Under the pieces are notes generated by a model. It made no database searches. It saw only the letters and a program-made list of their open reading frames with translations, and was not told where the DNA came from. 64,000 nt of DNA, from contig NZ_JABAST010000015.1 of assembly GCF_016107575.1 (NCBI RefSeq), positions 1 through 64,000 of the forward strand, in the 5' to 3' direction. The number at the start of each line of letters is the position of its first letter. The first letter of the stretch is position 1. Both the position numbers and the translations under genes were made by a program. This DNA is from Psychrobacter faecalis (lineage in GTDB: Bacteria; Pseudomonadota; Gammaproteobacteria; Pseudomonadales; Moraxellaceae). This document shows positions 18,059-27,454 of the stretch, piece after piece.

Positions 18059-19474
18059 ATGTTTAGCACATTTGCTATTATTATCACTTTATTATTATTG
18101 ATGTTCTTTGCTTATCGCGGCTATTCCGTGCTGATTTTGGCACCGATTATGGCGATGTTGGCTGTATTACTTTCAGGTGATTTCTTAAGCAGCATTCCTG
18201 CCTATACTGATGTATTTATGGGTGCATTAAGTGGATTTTTGCTAAAGTTTTTCCCTATCTTCCTACTCGGGGCACTATTTGGGCGCTTAATGGCAGACTC
18301 AGGTGCGGCAACAGCGATTGCCAAAACCGTGGTCGAAAAGCTCGGTGCCAGCAAAGCTATTTTGGCCGTTATTTTAGTATGCGCTATTTTGACCTACGGT
18401 GGTGTGTCATTATTTGTGGTGGCATTTGCAATCTATCCGATCGCTAAAGACTTGTTTAAAGCTGCGGATATTCCTAAACGCTTGATTCCAGCTGCAATTG
18501 CGCTAGGTTCGTTTACCTTTACTATGACTGCATTGCCTGGCACGCCAGCAATTCAAAATGCAATTCCCATCCCTTATTACAATACCAACGTTTTTGCTGC
18601 CCCTATTTTGGGTATTGTAGGCGGTCTTATAATGTTCTTTTGTGGCTGGTTGTGGTTACAATCAAGAGCCAAAAAAGCCGTTGCAGCAGGTGAAGGCTAT
18701 GGTCAGCATGATGAAAGTGATGTGGGTGGTGTTGGTAGCGCAACAGTAGAAACCAATTTGGCGAGCACGCATCACAGTTCCTTTACCGTTGCTATGATCC
18801 CGCTGGTGCTGGTCATCGCACTAAACGCTTTATTAACTTACTTTATTTTTCCATCGATGGATTTTAGCGGTTTACAAGCCCAGTTTCCGGACTTAAATAT
18901 CGCAGGTTCACTTGGGTTATGGTCAATTATCATCTCATTGGTCGTTGCTTGTACTGTACTCATTGTGCTGCGTATTGGACATTGGAACAATCTACAAAAA
19001 ACCATTAACCGTGGAACTTATGACTCAATGTTGCCAATTTTTAATACGGCCTCGGAAGTTGGTTATGGCGCAGTTATTGCCTCATTAGCAGGTTTCCTTA
19101 TTATTCGTGACAGTATCTTAAACCTAACCCCTGGCAACCCACTTATCTCAGAGGCGGTCGCTATGACCACGCTGGCTGGTATTACGGGGTCATCTTCTGG
19201 TGGCTTAAGTATCGCTCTATCGACGCTGGGCGAAGACTATTTGAGAATGGCTGTCGCTGCTGGCATTGACCCAGAGCTGATGCACCGAGTCGCTGTGATG
19301 GCAGCAGGCGGTTTAGACACCTTGCCACATAGTGGTGCGGTCATTACCTTGCTGGCGATTTGTGGTTTGACGCATAAGCAATCTTATCTAAACGTTGCTA
19401 TGGTCACTATAGTAATCCCACTTATTGCGGTGGTTGTTATTATCATTTTAGGAACGATGTTTGGCTCGTTCTAA
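18059..19474 (+). CDS. GntP family permease (probable 3-hydroxybutyrate/short-chain acid importer)
   Basis: A 471-residue membrane protein with about 12 hydrophobic segments. The GntP-family look is clear from the repeated glycine-rich loops (FLLGALFGRLMADSGAATAIAKT, GITGSSSGGLSIAL) and the late TLPHSGAVITLL. GntP members carry gluconate or other hydroxy acids. The neighbouring bdh/sco genes point to 3-hydroxybutyrate or acetoacetate as cargo; that is inference. TAAGGAGAG precedes the ATG. A polar loop near residues 215-245 is rich in Gly, Glu and His. Confidence 0.88.
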   Translation: MFSTFAIIITLLLLMFFAYRGYSVLILAPIMAMLAVLLSGDFLSSIPAYTDVFMGALSGFLLKFFPIFLLGALFGRLMADSGAATAIAKTVVEKLGASKAILAVILVCAILTYGGVSLFVVAFAIYPIAKDLFKAADIPKRLIPAAIALGSFTFTMTALPGTPAIQNAIPIPYYNTNVFAAPILGIVGGLIMFFCGWLWLQSRAKKAVAAGEGYGQHDESDVGGVGSATVETNLASTHHSSFTVAMIPLVLVIALNALLTYFIFPSMDFSGLQAQFPDLNIAGSLGLWSIIISLVVACTVLIVLRIGHWNNLQKTINRGTYDSMLPIFNTASEVGYGAVIASLAGFLIIRDSILNLTPGNPLISEAVAMTTLAGITGSSSGGLSIALSTLGEDYLRMAVAAGIDPELMHRVAVMAAGGLDTLPHSGAVITLLAICGLTHKQSYLNVAMVTIVIPLIAVVVIIILGTMFGSF

Positions 19475-19882
19475 AAAGTAGCTAAAATATAAAAACGGAC
19501 TATAAATACCACAGAAATCTACCCTTTCATCGAATCCACTTATTCATTAAACCTACTTAGCAAATTGCTGGGTGGGTTTTTTATGTTAGTTTTAGCATAG
19601 CTGACTTTAAATAAAGCTAATTTCCTCTATCAAACAAATAACCATATAAATGCTAAATATAGTTAATCACTGTCTTAGCATCGATTTAATTACCAAGGTA
19701 ATATCACAAAATCGGCCGAATTACGGTATCATAGGCGCACTTTTTTAATTCTTCTCTTTTTTAGAGTTATTGGACGTTTTAAGTGTTAATAATTTAGCAT
19801 TGATAATACGGTGCTGACTCCTCATAAAGTGCTCGAGACGTTTGAAAATCAACCCGTTTATATAAAAATATAGGTGACAAAA
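19475..19882. other. Intergenic region before metG
   Basis: Holds the terminator of the permease gene (19549-19583) and, by position, the metG promoter and leader. I see no gene, no convincing riboswitch and no long repeat. Confidence 0.5.
19549..19583 (+). terminator. Terminator after the GntP permease
   Basis: An AACCTAC...AGCA arm pairs imperfectly with TGCT...GGTGGGTT, followed by six T residues. The position 75 bases after the stop fits a rho-independent terminator. Confidence 0.75.
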
Positions 19883-22000
19883 GTGCGTGAGATTTTAGTA
19901 ACCAGTGCGCTGCCCTACGCCAATGGCTATATCCATTTGGGGCATCTTGTAGAATATATTCAGACCGACATTTGGGTACGTGCGATGAAAGCACAAGGCC
20001 ATCAGGTCACCTATGTCTGCGCTGATGATGCACACGGTACGGCGATTATGCTCAAAGCAGAAGCCAATGGCGTCACCCCAGAAGAGCAAATCGCCTCGGT
20101 AAAAGCCTCACATGAAGCCGATTTTGCCAAATTTTTGATTGACTTTGATAATTATCACAGCACCCATTCAGAAGAAAACAAGCATTTCTCTGAGCTGATT
20201 TATCGTCGCCTTAATAGCGCCGGACATATCAGCACAAAGGACGTCAAGCAGCTTTTTGACCCTGAAAAGCAGCTGTTTTTAGCCGATCGTTTTGTCAAAG
20301 GAGAGTGCCCTGAATGCAGCGCGCTTGACCAATATGGCGATAATTGTGAGGTATGCGGTACCACTTATGATGCAACCGACCTTATCAATCCGCATTCAAC
20401 GCTATCTAATGCGACGCCCGTGCTTAAAACTTCTAAGCATTATTTCTTTGATTTGCCTGAGTTTGAGCAATTCTTAAAAGATTGGACGCGTAGCGAAAAT
20501 CGCTTGCAAGTCTCCGTCGCCAATAAACTGCAAGAATGGTTTGACGCGGGTCTGACCAGCTGGGATATCTCGCGTGATGCGCCGTATTTTGGTTTTCAAA
20601 TCCCAGATACACCAAGCGATGAGCCAGAAAAATACTTTTATGTCTGGCTAGATGCACCAGTTGGCTATATGGCAAGCTTTAAAAACCTATGTGATAAGCG
20701 CGAAGGTAGCGACCAAGCGCTTGATTTTGACCGTTATTGGATGCAAGAAAACGAGCATAAAACCGAGGTGTATCATTTCATCGGTAAAGACATCGTTTAT
20801 TTCCATGCGCTATTTTGGCCAGCGATGCTAGCCGGCAGCGAGTTCCGTACGCCAACCGGTGTTTTTGCCCACGGTTTCTTGATGGTCAATGGCGAAAAAA
20901 TGAGTAAGTCACGCGGCACCTTTATCAAGGCCGAAACTTACGCGGAACACTTACACCCTGAATACTTGCGTTATTATTTCGCCAGTAAACTGTCTGACAA
21001 AGTTGAAGATATTAACCTTGATTTAGAAGACTTTATGCAAAAGGTCAACTCTGACTTGGTGGGTAAAGTGGTCAATATCGCCAGCCGTAGTGCCGGTTTT
21101 ATCGTGAAGAAATACGACGGTATGCTGTCAGACAATTGCGTAGAATCAGAATTACTAGAAAATATCACCAAAACTGGTGATGAAATTGCCGCCGCTTACG
21201 AAAACCGTGAGTTCTCGCGTGCGATGCGCTTAATCATGCAGTGTGCCGACAAAGCCAATGAATATATCGACGAGAAAAAACCTTGGTCGCTTGCCAAAAT
21301 CGAGGGCACTGAGAAAGAAGTGCAAGACGTCTGCTCGGTGGCGATTAATATCTTCCGCCAATTGATGGTTTATTTGGCGCCAGTATTGCCTGAGCTGACA
21401 GCCAATGCTAAAGAATTCTTAAATATTGATGATTTAAGCTTTGCTAGCCGAAATCAATGGCTACTTGGTCATAAAATCAATAAATTTAAACCTTTGATGC
21501 AGCGTATCGAAGAAAAAGACGTTGCGGCAATGGTTGAAGATTCAAAGGCCTCGTTAGCGCAAGCAGACGCCCCTACTGCTAACAGCGATAATAATTCAGA
21601 TAATAAAAAAGCAGTAGTAAACACCCAGCCAGTACCAGCGGCTAATACTGACAGTGAAGCTGGGCAAGCGGACTATATTGGTATTGAAGACTTTGCCAAA
21701 GTTGAGATGAAAGTGGCACACGTCTTAGCCTGTAATTATGTCGAAGGTGCGGATAAGCTTTTACAATTTACCTTGGACGTTGGCGAAGACAAACCGCGTA
21801 ATGTCTTTAGCGGTATCCGTAAGTTTTATGAGCCTGAGCAATTGCTGGATAAAAAGGTAATTTGCGTCACCAATCTTGCGCCGCGTAAGATGAAATTTGG
21901 CATCTCAGAAGGCATGGTATTATCGACTGGCAACCCGAAAACTCAGTTAACGGTGGTTACTTTACCGGACAACTGCGTGATTGGTGATGTGTTAGCTTAA
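19883..22000 (+). CDS. metG: Methionyl-tRNA synthetase
   Basis: Charges tRNA-Met with methionine. Class I synthetase with the HIGH-type motif HLGH (about residue 20), a zinc knuckle region with [17 protein letters not shown] (about 140-160), and KMSKS near 335. After the anticodon-binding helical domain an Ala/Asn/Asp-rich linker (about 555-600) leads to a C-terminal EMAP/Trbp111-like tRNA-binding domain with FAKVEMKV. I choose GTG 19883 because AGGTGA lies just upstream and [15 protein letters not shown] fits the family; GTG 19874 is in frame but has no such site. 705 residues, full length. Confidence 0.95.
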   Translation: MREILVTSALPYANGYIHLGHLVEYIQTDIWVRAMKAQGHQVTYVCADDAHGTAIMLKAEANGVTPEEQIASVKASHEADFAKFLIDFDNYHSTHSEENKHFSELIYRRLNSAGHISTKDVKQLFDPEKQLFLADRFVKGECPECSALDQYGDNCEVCGTTYDATDLINPHSTLSNATPVLKTSKHYFFDLPEFEQFLKDWTRSENRLQVSVANKLQEWFDAGLTSWDISRDAPYFGFQIPDTPSDEPEKYFYVWLDAPVGYMASFKNLCDKREGSDQALDFDRYWMQENEHKTEVYHFIGKDIVYFHALFWPAMLAGSEFRTPTGVFAHGFLMVNGEKMSKSRGTFIKAETYAEHLHPEYLRYYFASKLSDKVEDINLDLEDFMQKVNSDLVGKVVNIASRSAGFIVKKYDGMLSDNCVESELLENITKTGDEIAAAYENREFSRAMRLIMQCADKANEYIDEKKPWSLAKIEGTEKEVQDVCSVAINIFRQLMVYLAPVLPELTANAKEFLNIDDLSFASRNQWLLGHKINKFKPLMQRIEEKDVAAMVEDSKASLAQADAPTANSDNNSDNKKAVVNTQPVPAANTDSEAGQADYIGIEDFAKVEMKVAHVLACNYVEGADKLLQFTLDVGEDKPRNVFSGIRKFYEPEQLLDKKVICVTNLAPRKMKFGISEGMVLSTGNPKTQLTVVTLPDNCVIGDVLA

Positions 22001-22021
22001 ATGCGGTTGTACTTATAGAAT

Positions 22022-22052
22022 AAAAAAGATGCTTTCGTGGCATCTTTTTTTT
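22022..22052 (+). terminator. Terminator of metG
   Basis: AAAAGATGC-tttcgtg-GCATCTTTT with a trailing T-run, 21 bases after the metG stop. Confidence 0.92.
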
Positions 22053-22203
22053 GCCTAAAATTCATTGGTGACAAAATAAAAAGAGCGTGGGCAAAAAATA
22101 AAAATATCGACAAAAATCTGCCTTTATTCACTTTTATAAAATCAATGACAAATGCGTTTTATTTTCTTATTGCCATAAGTTACATTACTGTCATAATATG
22201 GAC

Positions 22204-22226
22204 GTAATCATCAAGGGATTGATTAC
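22204..22226. promoter_or_regulatory. Palindrome upstream of the ABC importer genes
   Basis: GTAATCA and TGATTAC arms separated by nine bases, about 70 bases before the first binding-protein gene. The size and symmetry suit a dimeric repressor or activator site. No regulator is encoded next to it, so the partner is unknown. Confidence 0.4.
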
Positions 22227-22293
22227 CTTTATGTTCGCCCGTTATCTCAGCATGCACATAACATTGACTCGGGTAACCTGCAATTTTTAACCT

Positions 22294-23358
22294 ATGAGCC
22301 AAAATAAAATGACCTTTGCCACTACTTTACGCCTTAGCCTGTGCGGCGCTGCTTTTAGCGCGGCGCTTGGTTTAACCGCTTGCTCTAATAATGCGACCGA
22401 CCCTGCCGTCAACGCTGATGATAGCGCAACTAACGATAAGCCTGCCAAAACCTTGGCCATCACGCAAATTGTCGAGCATCCTTCTTTAGATGAGATGCGC
22501 CGCGGCATTATTGATGAGCTGGCGGACAACGGCTACGCAGAAGGGCAAAACCTAACCGTTAATTTTCAAAGTGCGCAAGGGAATACCGCAACGGCTGGGC
22601 AAATTGCCAAACAGTTCGCCGGTGACAATCCAGATGCCATCGTCGCCATCTCAACACCTTCTGCGCAATCAATCGTAGCGTCGACTAAAACTGTTCCCGT
22701 TATTTATACCGCCATTTCAGACCCTGTGGCAGCCAAGCTAATTGACGAAAATGACGTGCCTATCCAAACCAATGTGACTGGTTTGTCGAGCGAATTACCT
22801 ATTGAACCGCAGTTAGACAATATTCAAAAAATTGTCCCTAATGTGAAAACCATTGGTTATGTTTATAGCCCAGGCGAAGCCAATTCGGTGGTGGTTCTTA
22901 AACAACTGGAAAAAGCAGCACCAGCACGTGGGCTTAAGATATTGGGCGTTACTGCCAATCGCCCTACCGACGTTGCAATGGCGACTCGTAGTCTAGCAGG
23001 CAAGGTAGAGGTTATTTATACCTCATTAGATAACAACGTGGTTTCTGCCTTTGAAGCAATGGCAAATGCGGCTAATGAACTTGATATCCCAGTTATTGCC
23101 TCAGATGAGTTTAGCGTCAGACGCGGTGCGACGGCGGCACTTGGGGTTAATGATTATGACTTTGGCCGTACCACGGGCAAAATGGTGTATCGGGTATTAA
23201 ACGGTGAAGCGACCAAAGATATCGCACCGCAAGTGATGAATACCTTAACGCTATATGTCAGCCCAAAACACGCCGCTGAACAAGGTACTAGCCTATCGGC
23301 AGACTTACTTAAAAACGCCATCAATGTCGACAAAGAAGCACAAAAGGTCAGTAAATAG
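22294..23358 (+). CDS. ABC transporter substrate-binding lipoprotein (TrpX-like)
   Basis: A 354-residue periplasmic binding protein of the ABC_sub_bind (TrpX/DUF534) type. The N-terminus has a lipoprotein signal ending LTAC, followed by an Ala/Asn/Asp-rich spacer. The fold signatures ITQIVEHPSLDEMRRGI, NFQSAQGN and GYVYSPGEANS are shared with the next gene. Relatives in other bacteria bind tryptophan or other aromatic compounds; the ligand here is unknown. The permease and ATPase genes follow after the second binding protein. Confidence 0.87.
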   Translation: MSQNKMTFATTLRLSLCGAAFSAALGLTACSNNATDPAVNADDSATNDKPAKTLAITQIVEHPSLDEMRRGIIDELADNGYAEGQNLTVNFQSAQGNTATAGQIAKQFAGDNPDAIVAISTPSAQSIVASTKTVPVIYTAISDPVAAKLIDENDVPIQTNVTGLSSELPIEPQLDNIQKIVPNVKTIGYVYSPGEANSVVVLKQLEKAAPARGLKILGVTANRPTDVAMATRSLAGKVEVIYTSLDNNVVSAFEAMANAANELDIPVIASDEFSVRRGATAALGVNDYDFGRTTGKMVYRVLNGEATKDIAPQVMNTLTLYVSPKHAAEQGTSLSADLLKNAINVDKEAQKVSK

Positions 23359-23524
23359 TCACTAATAAATAGTTGCGACTCAATAGTAAAGAATAAATGG
23401 ACGGTAATTAATAATCAGCTATACAACGGATTACACAATCAGCTAGGATAATGGCTGGCAGCGCTACCCTTTTTTATCTTTTATATAATGTACGGACACA
23501 TTATTATTTTCAGGAGTCAGACCC

Positions 23525-24553
23525 ATGTTGTATCAAAATCGTTTTGCCAAAGCTTTATTATGGGGCGGTGTTTGCACCGCTATCTTGACCGGCTGTAACC
23601 AGCCAGCACAAGATGCCAACACCACTGACGGCGCTGCAACGGGCGGCGATGCCAAAGCTGTCATGAAAACGGTCGCTATTACCGCCATCGTTGAACATCC
23701 AGCACTCGATGATGTGCGTAAAGGCGTTATCGACGAGTTAAGTGACGCCGGCTTCAAAGAAGGCGAAAACTTAACCATCAACTTCCAAAGCGCCCAAGGT
23801 AATACCGCCACTGCCGGTCAGATTGCCAAACAATTCGTCGCTGATGCACCAGATGTCATCGTAGCGATTGCCACACCATCGGCTCAGTCTGTAGCCGCTT
23901 CTACCAGCAGCATTCCTATGGTGTTCTCAGCGGTCACCGACCCTGTTGCAGCTAAATTGGTACCGAAACTTGATGGCTCTGGCACCAACGTTACTGGCGC
24001 CTCTGATGCCCTTCCTTATGCACCGCAAATCGATTTGATGCGTCAAATTATCCCAAGTCTAAAAAACGTCGGTTATGTCTATAGCCCAGGCGAAGTAAAC
24101 TCAACCATCGTTTTAAAAGCGCTAAAAGAGAATCTGACCCCGCTTGGTATTAACGTTCACGAAGCGCCTGCGCAGCGTAGTAACGATATTGCGATGGCCG
24201 CTCGTAGCCTTGAAGGTAAAGTCGATATGATTTATACCTCAACGGATAATAACGTGGTTTCAGCATACGAATCACTGTACCAAATCGCTAAAGAAAGTAA
24301 GATTCCATTGATTGCCTCTGATACCAGTTCGGTTGAACGCGGTGCCGTTGCTGCGTTAGGAGTGAACTATTACGATTTGGGCCGCGAAACCGGTAAAATC
24401 GTTACGCGTATCTTAAACGGTGAAAAAGCAGGCGAAATCCCTGTTTATACGCCGCAATCGCTTGATTTACATGTCAGTCCAAAGAATGCGCAAGCCGAAG
24501 GCATCACGCTACCACAAGCCGTTATCGATAAAGCAAAAGTAGTGTTAGAATAA
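23525..24553 (+). CDS. Second ABC substrate-binding lipoprotein, paralogue of the preceding gene
   Basis: A 342-residue paralogue with the same segments (VEHPALDDVRKGVIDEL, NFQSAQGNTATAGQIAKQF, GYVYSPGEVNS) and a lipobox LTGC. CAGGAG lies ten bases upstream of ATG. The two proteins are clearly a tandem duplication that has since diverged outside the conserved blocks. Both presumably feed the single downstream permease/ATPase. It has its own 166-base upstream gap and may carry its own promoter. Confidence 0.87.
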   Translation: MLYQNRFAKALLWGGVCTAILTGCNQPAQDANTTDGAATGGDAKAVMKTVAITAIVEHPALDDVRKGVIDELSDAGFKEGENLTINFQSAQGNTATAGQIAKQFVADAPDVIVAIATPSAQSVAASTSSIPMVFSAVTDPVAAKLVPKLDGSGTNVTGASDALPYAPQIDLMRQIIPSLKNVGYVYSPGEVNSTIVLKALKENLTPLGINVHEAPAQRSNDIAMAARSLEGKVDMIYTSTDNNVVSAYESLYQIAKESKIPLIASDTSSVERGAVAALGVNYYDLGRETGKIVTRILNGEKAGEIPVYTPQSLDLHVSPKNAQAEGITLPQAVIDKAKVVLE

Positions 24554-24577
24554 CTGCCGCTTTTAACTCTAATTCTT

Positions 24578-24606
24578 AGACGATAGTTTTTATCAATTAT
24601 CGTCTA
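24578..24606. repeat. Hairpin after second binding-protein gene
   Basis: Nine-base arms TAGACGATA/TATCGTCTA with an 11-base loop and no T-run. It may protect the mRNA 3' end or limit read-through; it is not a classic terminator. Confidence 0.5.
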
Positions 24607-24655
24607 GGTTAATTGGATATAGCTATTTTGATATGGCTATGTAGGTAGCGCAGAC

Positions 24656-24693
24656 AAACCCAGCTCTCAGTCAGTAGGCTGGGCTTGTTTTTT
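24656..24693 (+). terminator. Terminator between binding-protein and permease genes
   Basis: CCCAGC...GCTGGG hairpin followed by CTTG and a T-run. A terminator here would lower permease/ATPase expression relative to the binding proteins, as expected for importers. Confidence 0.75.
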
Positions 24694-24894
24694 CAAGGCT
24701 GTAAATAAGCAAAGCTTATAATCAAGCATTCTAAGAATAGGTTTTGCTTGACCCTAACTGCAGATACCTCTATCTGTTAAATTCACCGCTTAGTCGTTTA
24801 AGCAAAGTTGGCTGATTGATAGCGCGATATGTCGCCTATCTCAATTATCTCGCCATCATTTATTAAACGCTGGGTTATGACTTACTGATCTCTT

Positions 24895-25794
24895 ATGTCT
24901 TTAATTGCTTTTTTTGGTGCGCTTGAAAGTGGTCTGATTTATGGCCTAGTGGCGCTTGGCGTCCTTATCTCATTTCGTACCCTCGACTTTCCAGATTTGA
25001 CCGCTGACGGTAGTTTTCCGTTGGGCGGCGCTGTCGCGGGTATTTCTATCATCGCTGGAGTGAATCCTTGGCTTGCTTGTGCCTTTGGTATGCTAGCAGG
25101 GTCAGTCGCCGGTATTGTCACCGCGTGGCTACACGTTAAGCTGGGCATTTTACAGCTGCTTGCCAGTATCCTTGTGATGGTTGCTTTATACTCTGTCAAT
25201 CTACGGATTATGGGTGCGCCAAACTTACCATTGTTAGGTGAAACGACCGTATTTAGTACCTTGGTCAGTGATGGTAATGGTTACTGGATGCGCTGCCTCA
25301 TTATTGGTGTCGTCGTCCTATTGGCCATGTTGTTTTTAAACTGGTTTTATAGTACCGAAACGGGTTTATCGATGCGGGCGACTGGCTCAAACCTACGCAT
25401 GGCACAGGCGCAAGGTATCAATACCTCATGGATGACCATCATTGGTATGGCGATTTCTAACGGCTTGATTGCGTTAGCAGGCGCATTATTTGTGCAGACG
25501 CAAGGTGGCGCTGATATCTCAATTGGTATCGGTACGATTGTCATTGGTTTAGCAGCGGTCATCATCGGCGAGACCATTATTCCAGCTAAGCGTATTTGGC
25601 TGATTACCTTTGCGGTGGTCGTTGGTGCGGTGCTTTATAAGCTCTTTATTCAAGTGGCTCTATCAAGCAGTACGCTACGTAGTATCGGATTTGGTCCCCA
25701 AGATTTGAACTTGATTACCGCGCTACTCGTGGTATTAGCCTTAGTCTTGCCAAAAGCTAAAAATAAATTTTTAAGTCGTAAAGTTCGGGCTTAA
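24895..25794 (+). CDS. ABC transporter permease (TrpY-like)
   Basis: A 299-residue inner-membrane permease of the branched-chain amino-acid/TrpY type (BPD_transp_2 fold) with about eight to nine hydrophobic segments. Characteristic strings include SGLIYGLVALGVLISFRTLDF near the start, TETGLSMRATGSN (cytoplasmic coupling segment near 160) and a C-terminal Lys/Arg-rich tail. The gene is followed at 31 bases by the ATPase. The ribosome site is weak, with only GATCTC upstream. Works with the ATPase and the two binding lipoproteins. Confidence 0.88.
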   Translation: MSLIAFFGALESGLIYGLVALGVLISFRTLDFPDLTADGSFPLGGAVAGISIIAGVNPWLACAFGMLAGSVAGIVTAWLHVKLGILQLLASILVMVALYSVNLRIMGAPNLPLLGETTVFSTLVSDGNGYWMRCLIIGVVVLLAMLFLNWFYSTETGLSMRATGSNLRMAQAQGINTSWMTIIGMAISNGLIALAGALFVQTQGGADISIGIGTIVIGLAAVIIGETIIPAKRIWLITFAVVVGAVLYKLFIQVALSSSTLRSIGFGPQDLNLITALLVVLALVLPKAKNKFLSRKVRA

Positions 25795-25825
25795 TGTCAA
25801 TATGCAACCATAAGGAATAATTATT

Positions 25826-26620
25826 ATGATGCAAGCTACAGATTTGCGGTTGACCTTTAACCCTGGAACGCCCATTGAAAACCCTGCCCTACGCGGTATC
25901 AATTTAAATATCGCCGATGGTGAATTTGTCACCGTCATCGGTACCAATGGCGCAGGCAAATCGACCTTTTTAAATGCTGTCAGTGGCACCACGCGCGTGG
26001 ATAGCGGTTCAATCTTGTTAAATGGTATTGATGTCACCAAAAAGACCGCACACCAACGTGCCCATTGGGTTGCTCGCGTTTTCCAAGACCCGATGGCGGG
26101 AACTTGTGAGGCGCTAACCATCGAAGAAAATATGGCGCTAGCCTATAAGCGCGGCGGCAAACGTGGTTTGAACTTTGCCCTTAATCAAAATAACCGTGAC
26201 TTATTTCGCGAGAAATTATCGGTATTAAAATTGGGTCTAGAAAATCGTTTAACCGACCGTATGGGCCTGTTATCCGGTGGTCAACGCCAAGCCGTGAGCT
26301 TACTGATGGCGTCATTGCAACCGTCTAAGATTCTACTGCTTGATGAGCATACGGCGGCCCTTGACCCTAAAACAGCGGCGTTTGTTTTAGAATTAACCGA
26401 TAAAATCGTCACCGACAATCAGCTAACAACGATGATGGTGACGCATTCGATGCAGCAGGCTCTAGCTCATGGTACGCGTACTGTGATGCTTCATCAAGGT
26501 CAGGTGGTATTAGACGTATCTGGCGATATCCGTAAAGGCATGGATGTGCATGATTTACTGGATATGTTTGAGCAAACCCGCGGTGAAAAGGTCGAAGATG
26601 ACAGTTTGATATTAAGCTAA
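25826..26620 (+). CDS. ABC transporter ATP-binding protein (TrpZ-like)
   Basis: The 264-residue ATPase that drives the importer. Walker A GTNGAGKST (about residue 40), Q-loop FQDPMAG, signature LSGGQRQAV, Walker B ILLLDEHTAAL and the switch histidine in MMVTHS. The Walker B region has DEHTAAL instead of the common DEPTSAL, a variant seen in this transporter group. AAGGAA precedes two adjacent ATG codons (25826 and 25829); either could start. A terminator lies 31 bases past the stop. Confidence 0.9.
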   Translation: MMQATDLRLTFNPGTPIENPALRGINLNIADGEFVTVIGTNGAGKSTFLNAVSGTTRVDSGSILLNGIDVTKKTAHQRAHWVARVFQDPMAGTCEALTIEENMALAYKRGGKRGLNFALNQNNRDLFREKLSVLKLGLENRLTDRMGLLSGGQRQAVSLLMASLQPSKILLLDEHTAALDPKTAAFVLELTDKIVTDNQLTTMMVTHSMQQALAHGTRTVMLHQGQVVLDVSGDIRKGMDVHDLLDMFEQTRGEKVEDDSLILS

Positions 26621-26650
26621 CTCATTTTGCAAAATATTTTGAATTTAAAA

Positions 26651-26679
26651 TAAAACGCCTTCTCATTAGGCGTTTTTTT
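26651..26679. terminator. Bidirectional terminator between ATPase and response-regulator genes
   Basis: AAAACGCCT-tctcatt-AGGCGTTTT with A-rich and T-rich flanks. It ends the importer operon and, on the other strand, the two-component operon. Confidence 0.9.
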
Positions 26680-26695
26680 ATGGCTGTTTTAGTTT

Positions 26696-27349
26696 TTAAG
26701 AATCAAGCATGACCAATTTTTGAATCAATTCACTGACATGCTGCGCTTGCATTTTCTTCATCACCTGTGAGCGATGTACCTCTACCGTTCGTACCGATAT
26801 GTCTAAATGGTCGGCGATATTTTTATTTAGATTGCCTTGCATCAGCTCATGAGCGACCTGTTTTTCTTTCTCGGTTAGCTGCGCATAGAGCTTTTTTATA
26901 CTATAAAGCTCAGCTCGTTTGAGGGTTAATACTTGCGCACGCTCAAGCGCTTCTTGGAGACGGTGACTATTAATCGGTTTCTCTAAATAATCAGCGGCGC
27001 CTTGTTTGAGCATATTAACAGCATCAGCAATCTCACCTTGACCAGTTAATGCAATAAGCGCTATCGGACTGTCCTGTTGATTAAGGTGCGCTTGTAGTGC
27101 TTGACCGCTCATGGCTGGCATCATTAAATCACTGACGATCACCGCGGGATAATAGATATCAACTTGCTGCAAAAAAGTCAGGGCACTTGACCACACTTGG
27201 GTCGGCAATCCTAAGCTGCTAATTAAAAAATTACAGGAATGACGCACGCTTTCTTCATCGTCGATGATATGAACCAGTAGAGGTTCATTATTGCTATCAA
27301 CTGGCGTTTGCCATTCTGAGTGCTTAACTGAATTATGCTGAGCATTCAT
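26696..27349 (-). CDS. FixJ/TtrR-type response regulator
   Basis: A 217-residue response regulator. The receiver domain has acidic IIDDEE, phospho-acceptor Asp in VSDLMMP (about residue 71), switch Thr in ALTGQG and Lys in YLEKPI. The C-terminal LuxR/FixJ helix-turn-helix contains LTEKEKQVAHELMQGNLNKNIADHL and VRTVEVHRSQVMKKM. ATG 27349 has AAGG nearby; a TTG two codons upstream is less likely. Encoded about 105 bases downstream of the sensor kinase, so one operon. The pairing with a TtrS-like kinase suggests a TtrR-like role in sulfur-oxyanion response (inference). Confidence 0.87.
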   Translation of the reverse strand: MNAQHNSVKHSEWQTPVDSNNEPLLVHIIDDEESVRHSCNFLISSLGLPTQVWSSALTFLQQVDIYYPAVIVSDLMMPAMSGQALQAHLNQQDSPIALIALTGQGEIADAVNMLKQGAADYLEKPINSHRLQEALERAQVLTLKRAELYSIKKLYAQLTEKEKQVAHELMQGNLNKNIADHLDISVRTVEVHRSQVMKKMQAQHVSELIQKLVMLDS

Positions 27350-27454
27350 ACGCAACCTTATGATTAAGTTAATTTGTAAAATTTATAAATGCTTGGTTGT
27401 TGATAACCCTCTCTTGCTCACTTTCGCTTTTGCTTACTGTCTCTGTTGATTATC

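Larger units (their letters stand above)
24554..24894. other. Intergenic region with two hairpins before the permease gene
   Basis: Contains hairpin TAGACGATA...TATCGTCTA at 24578-24606 and a terminator-like hairpin at 24656-24693. These separate the binding-protein gene from the permease and ATPase genes, which therefore probably rely on read-through or a separate promoter within 24694-24894. Confidence 0.6.
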
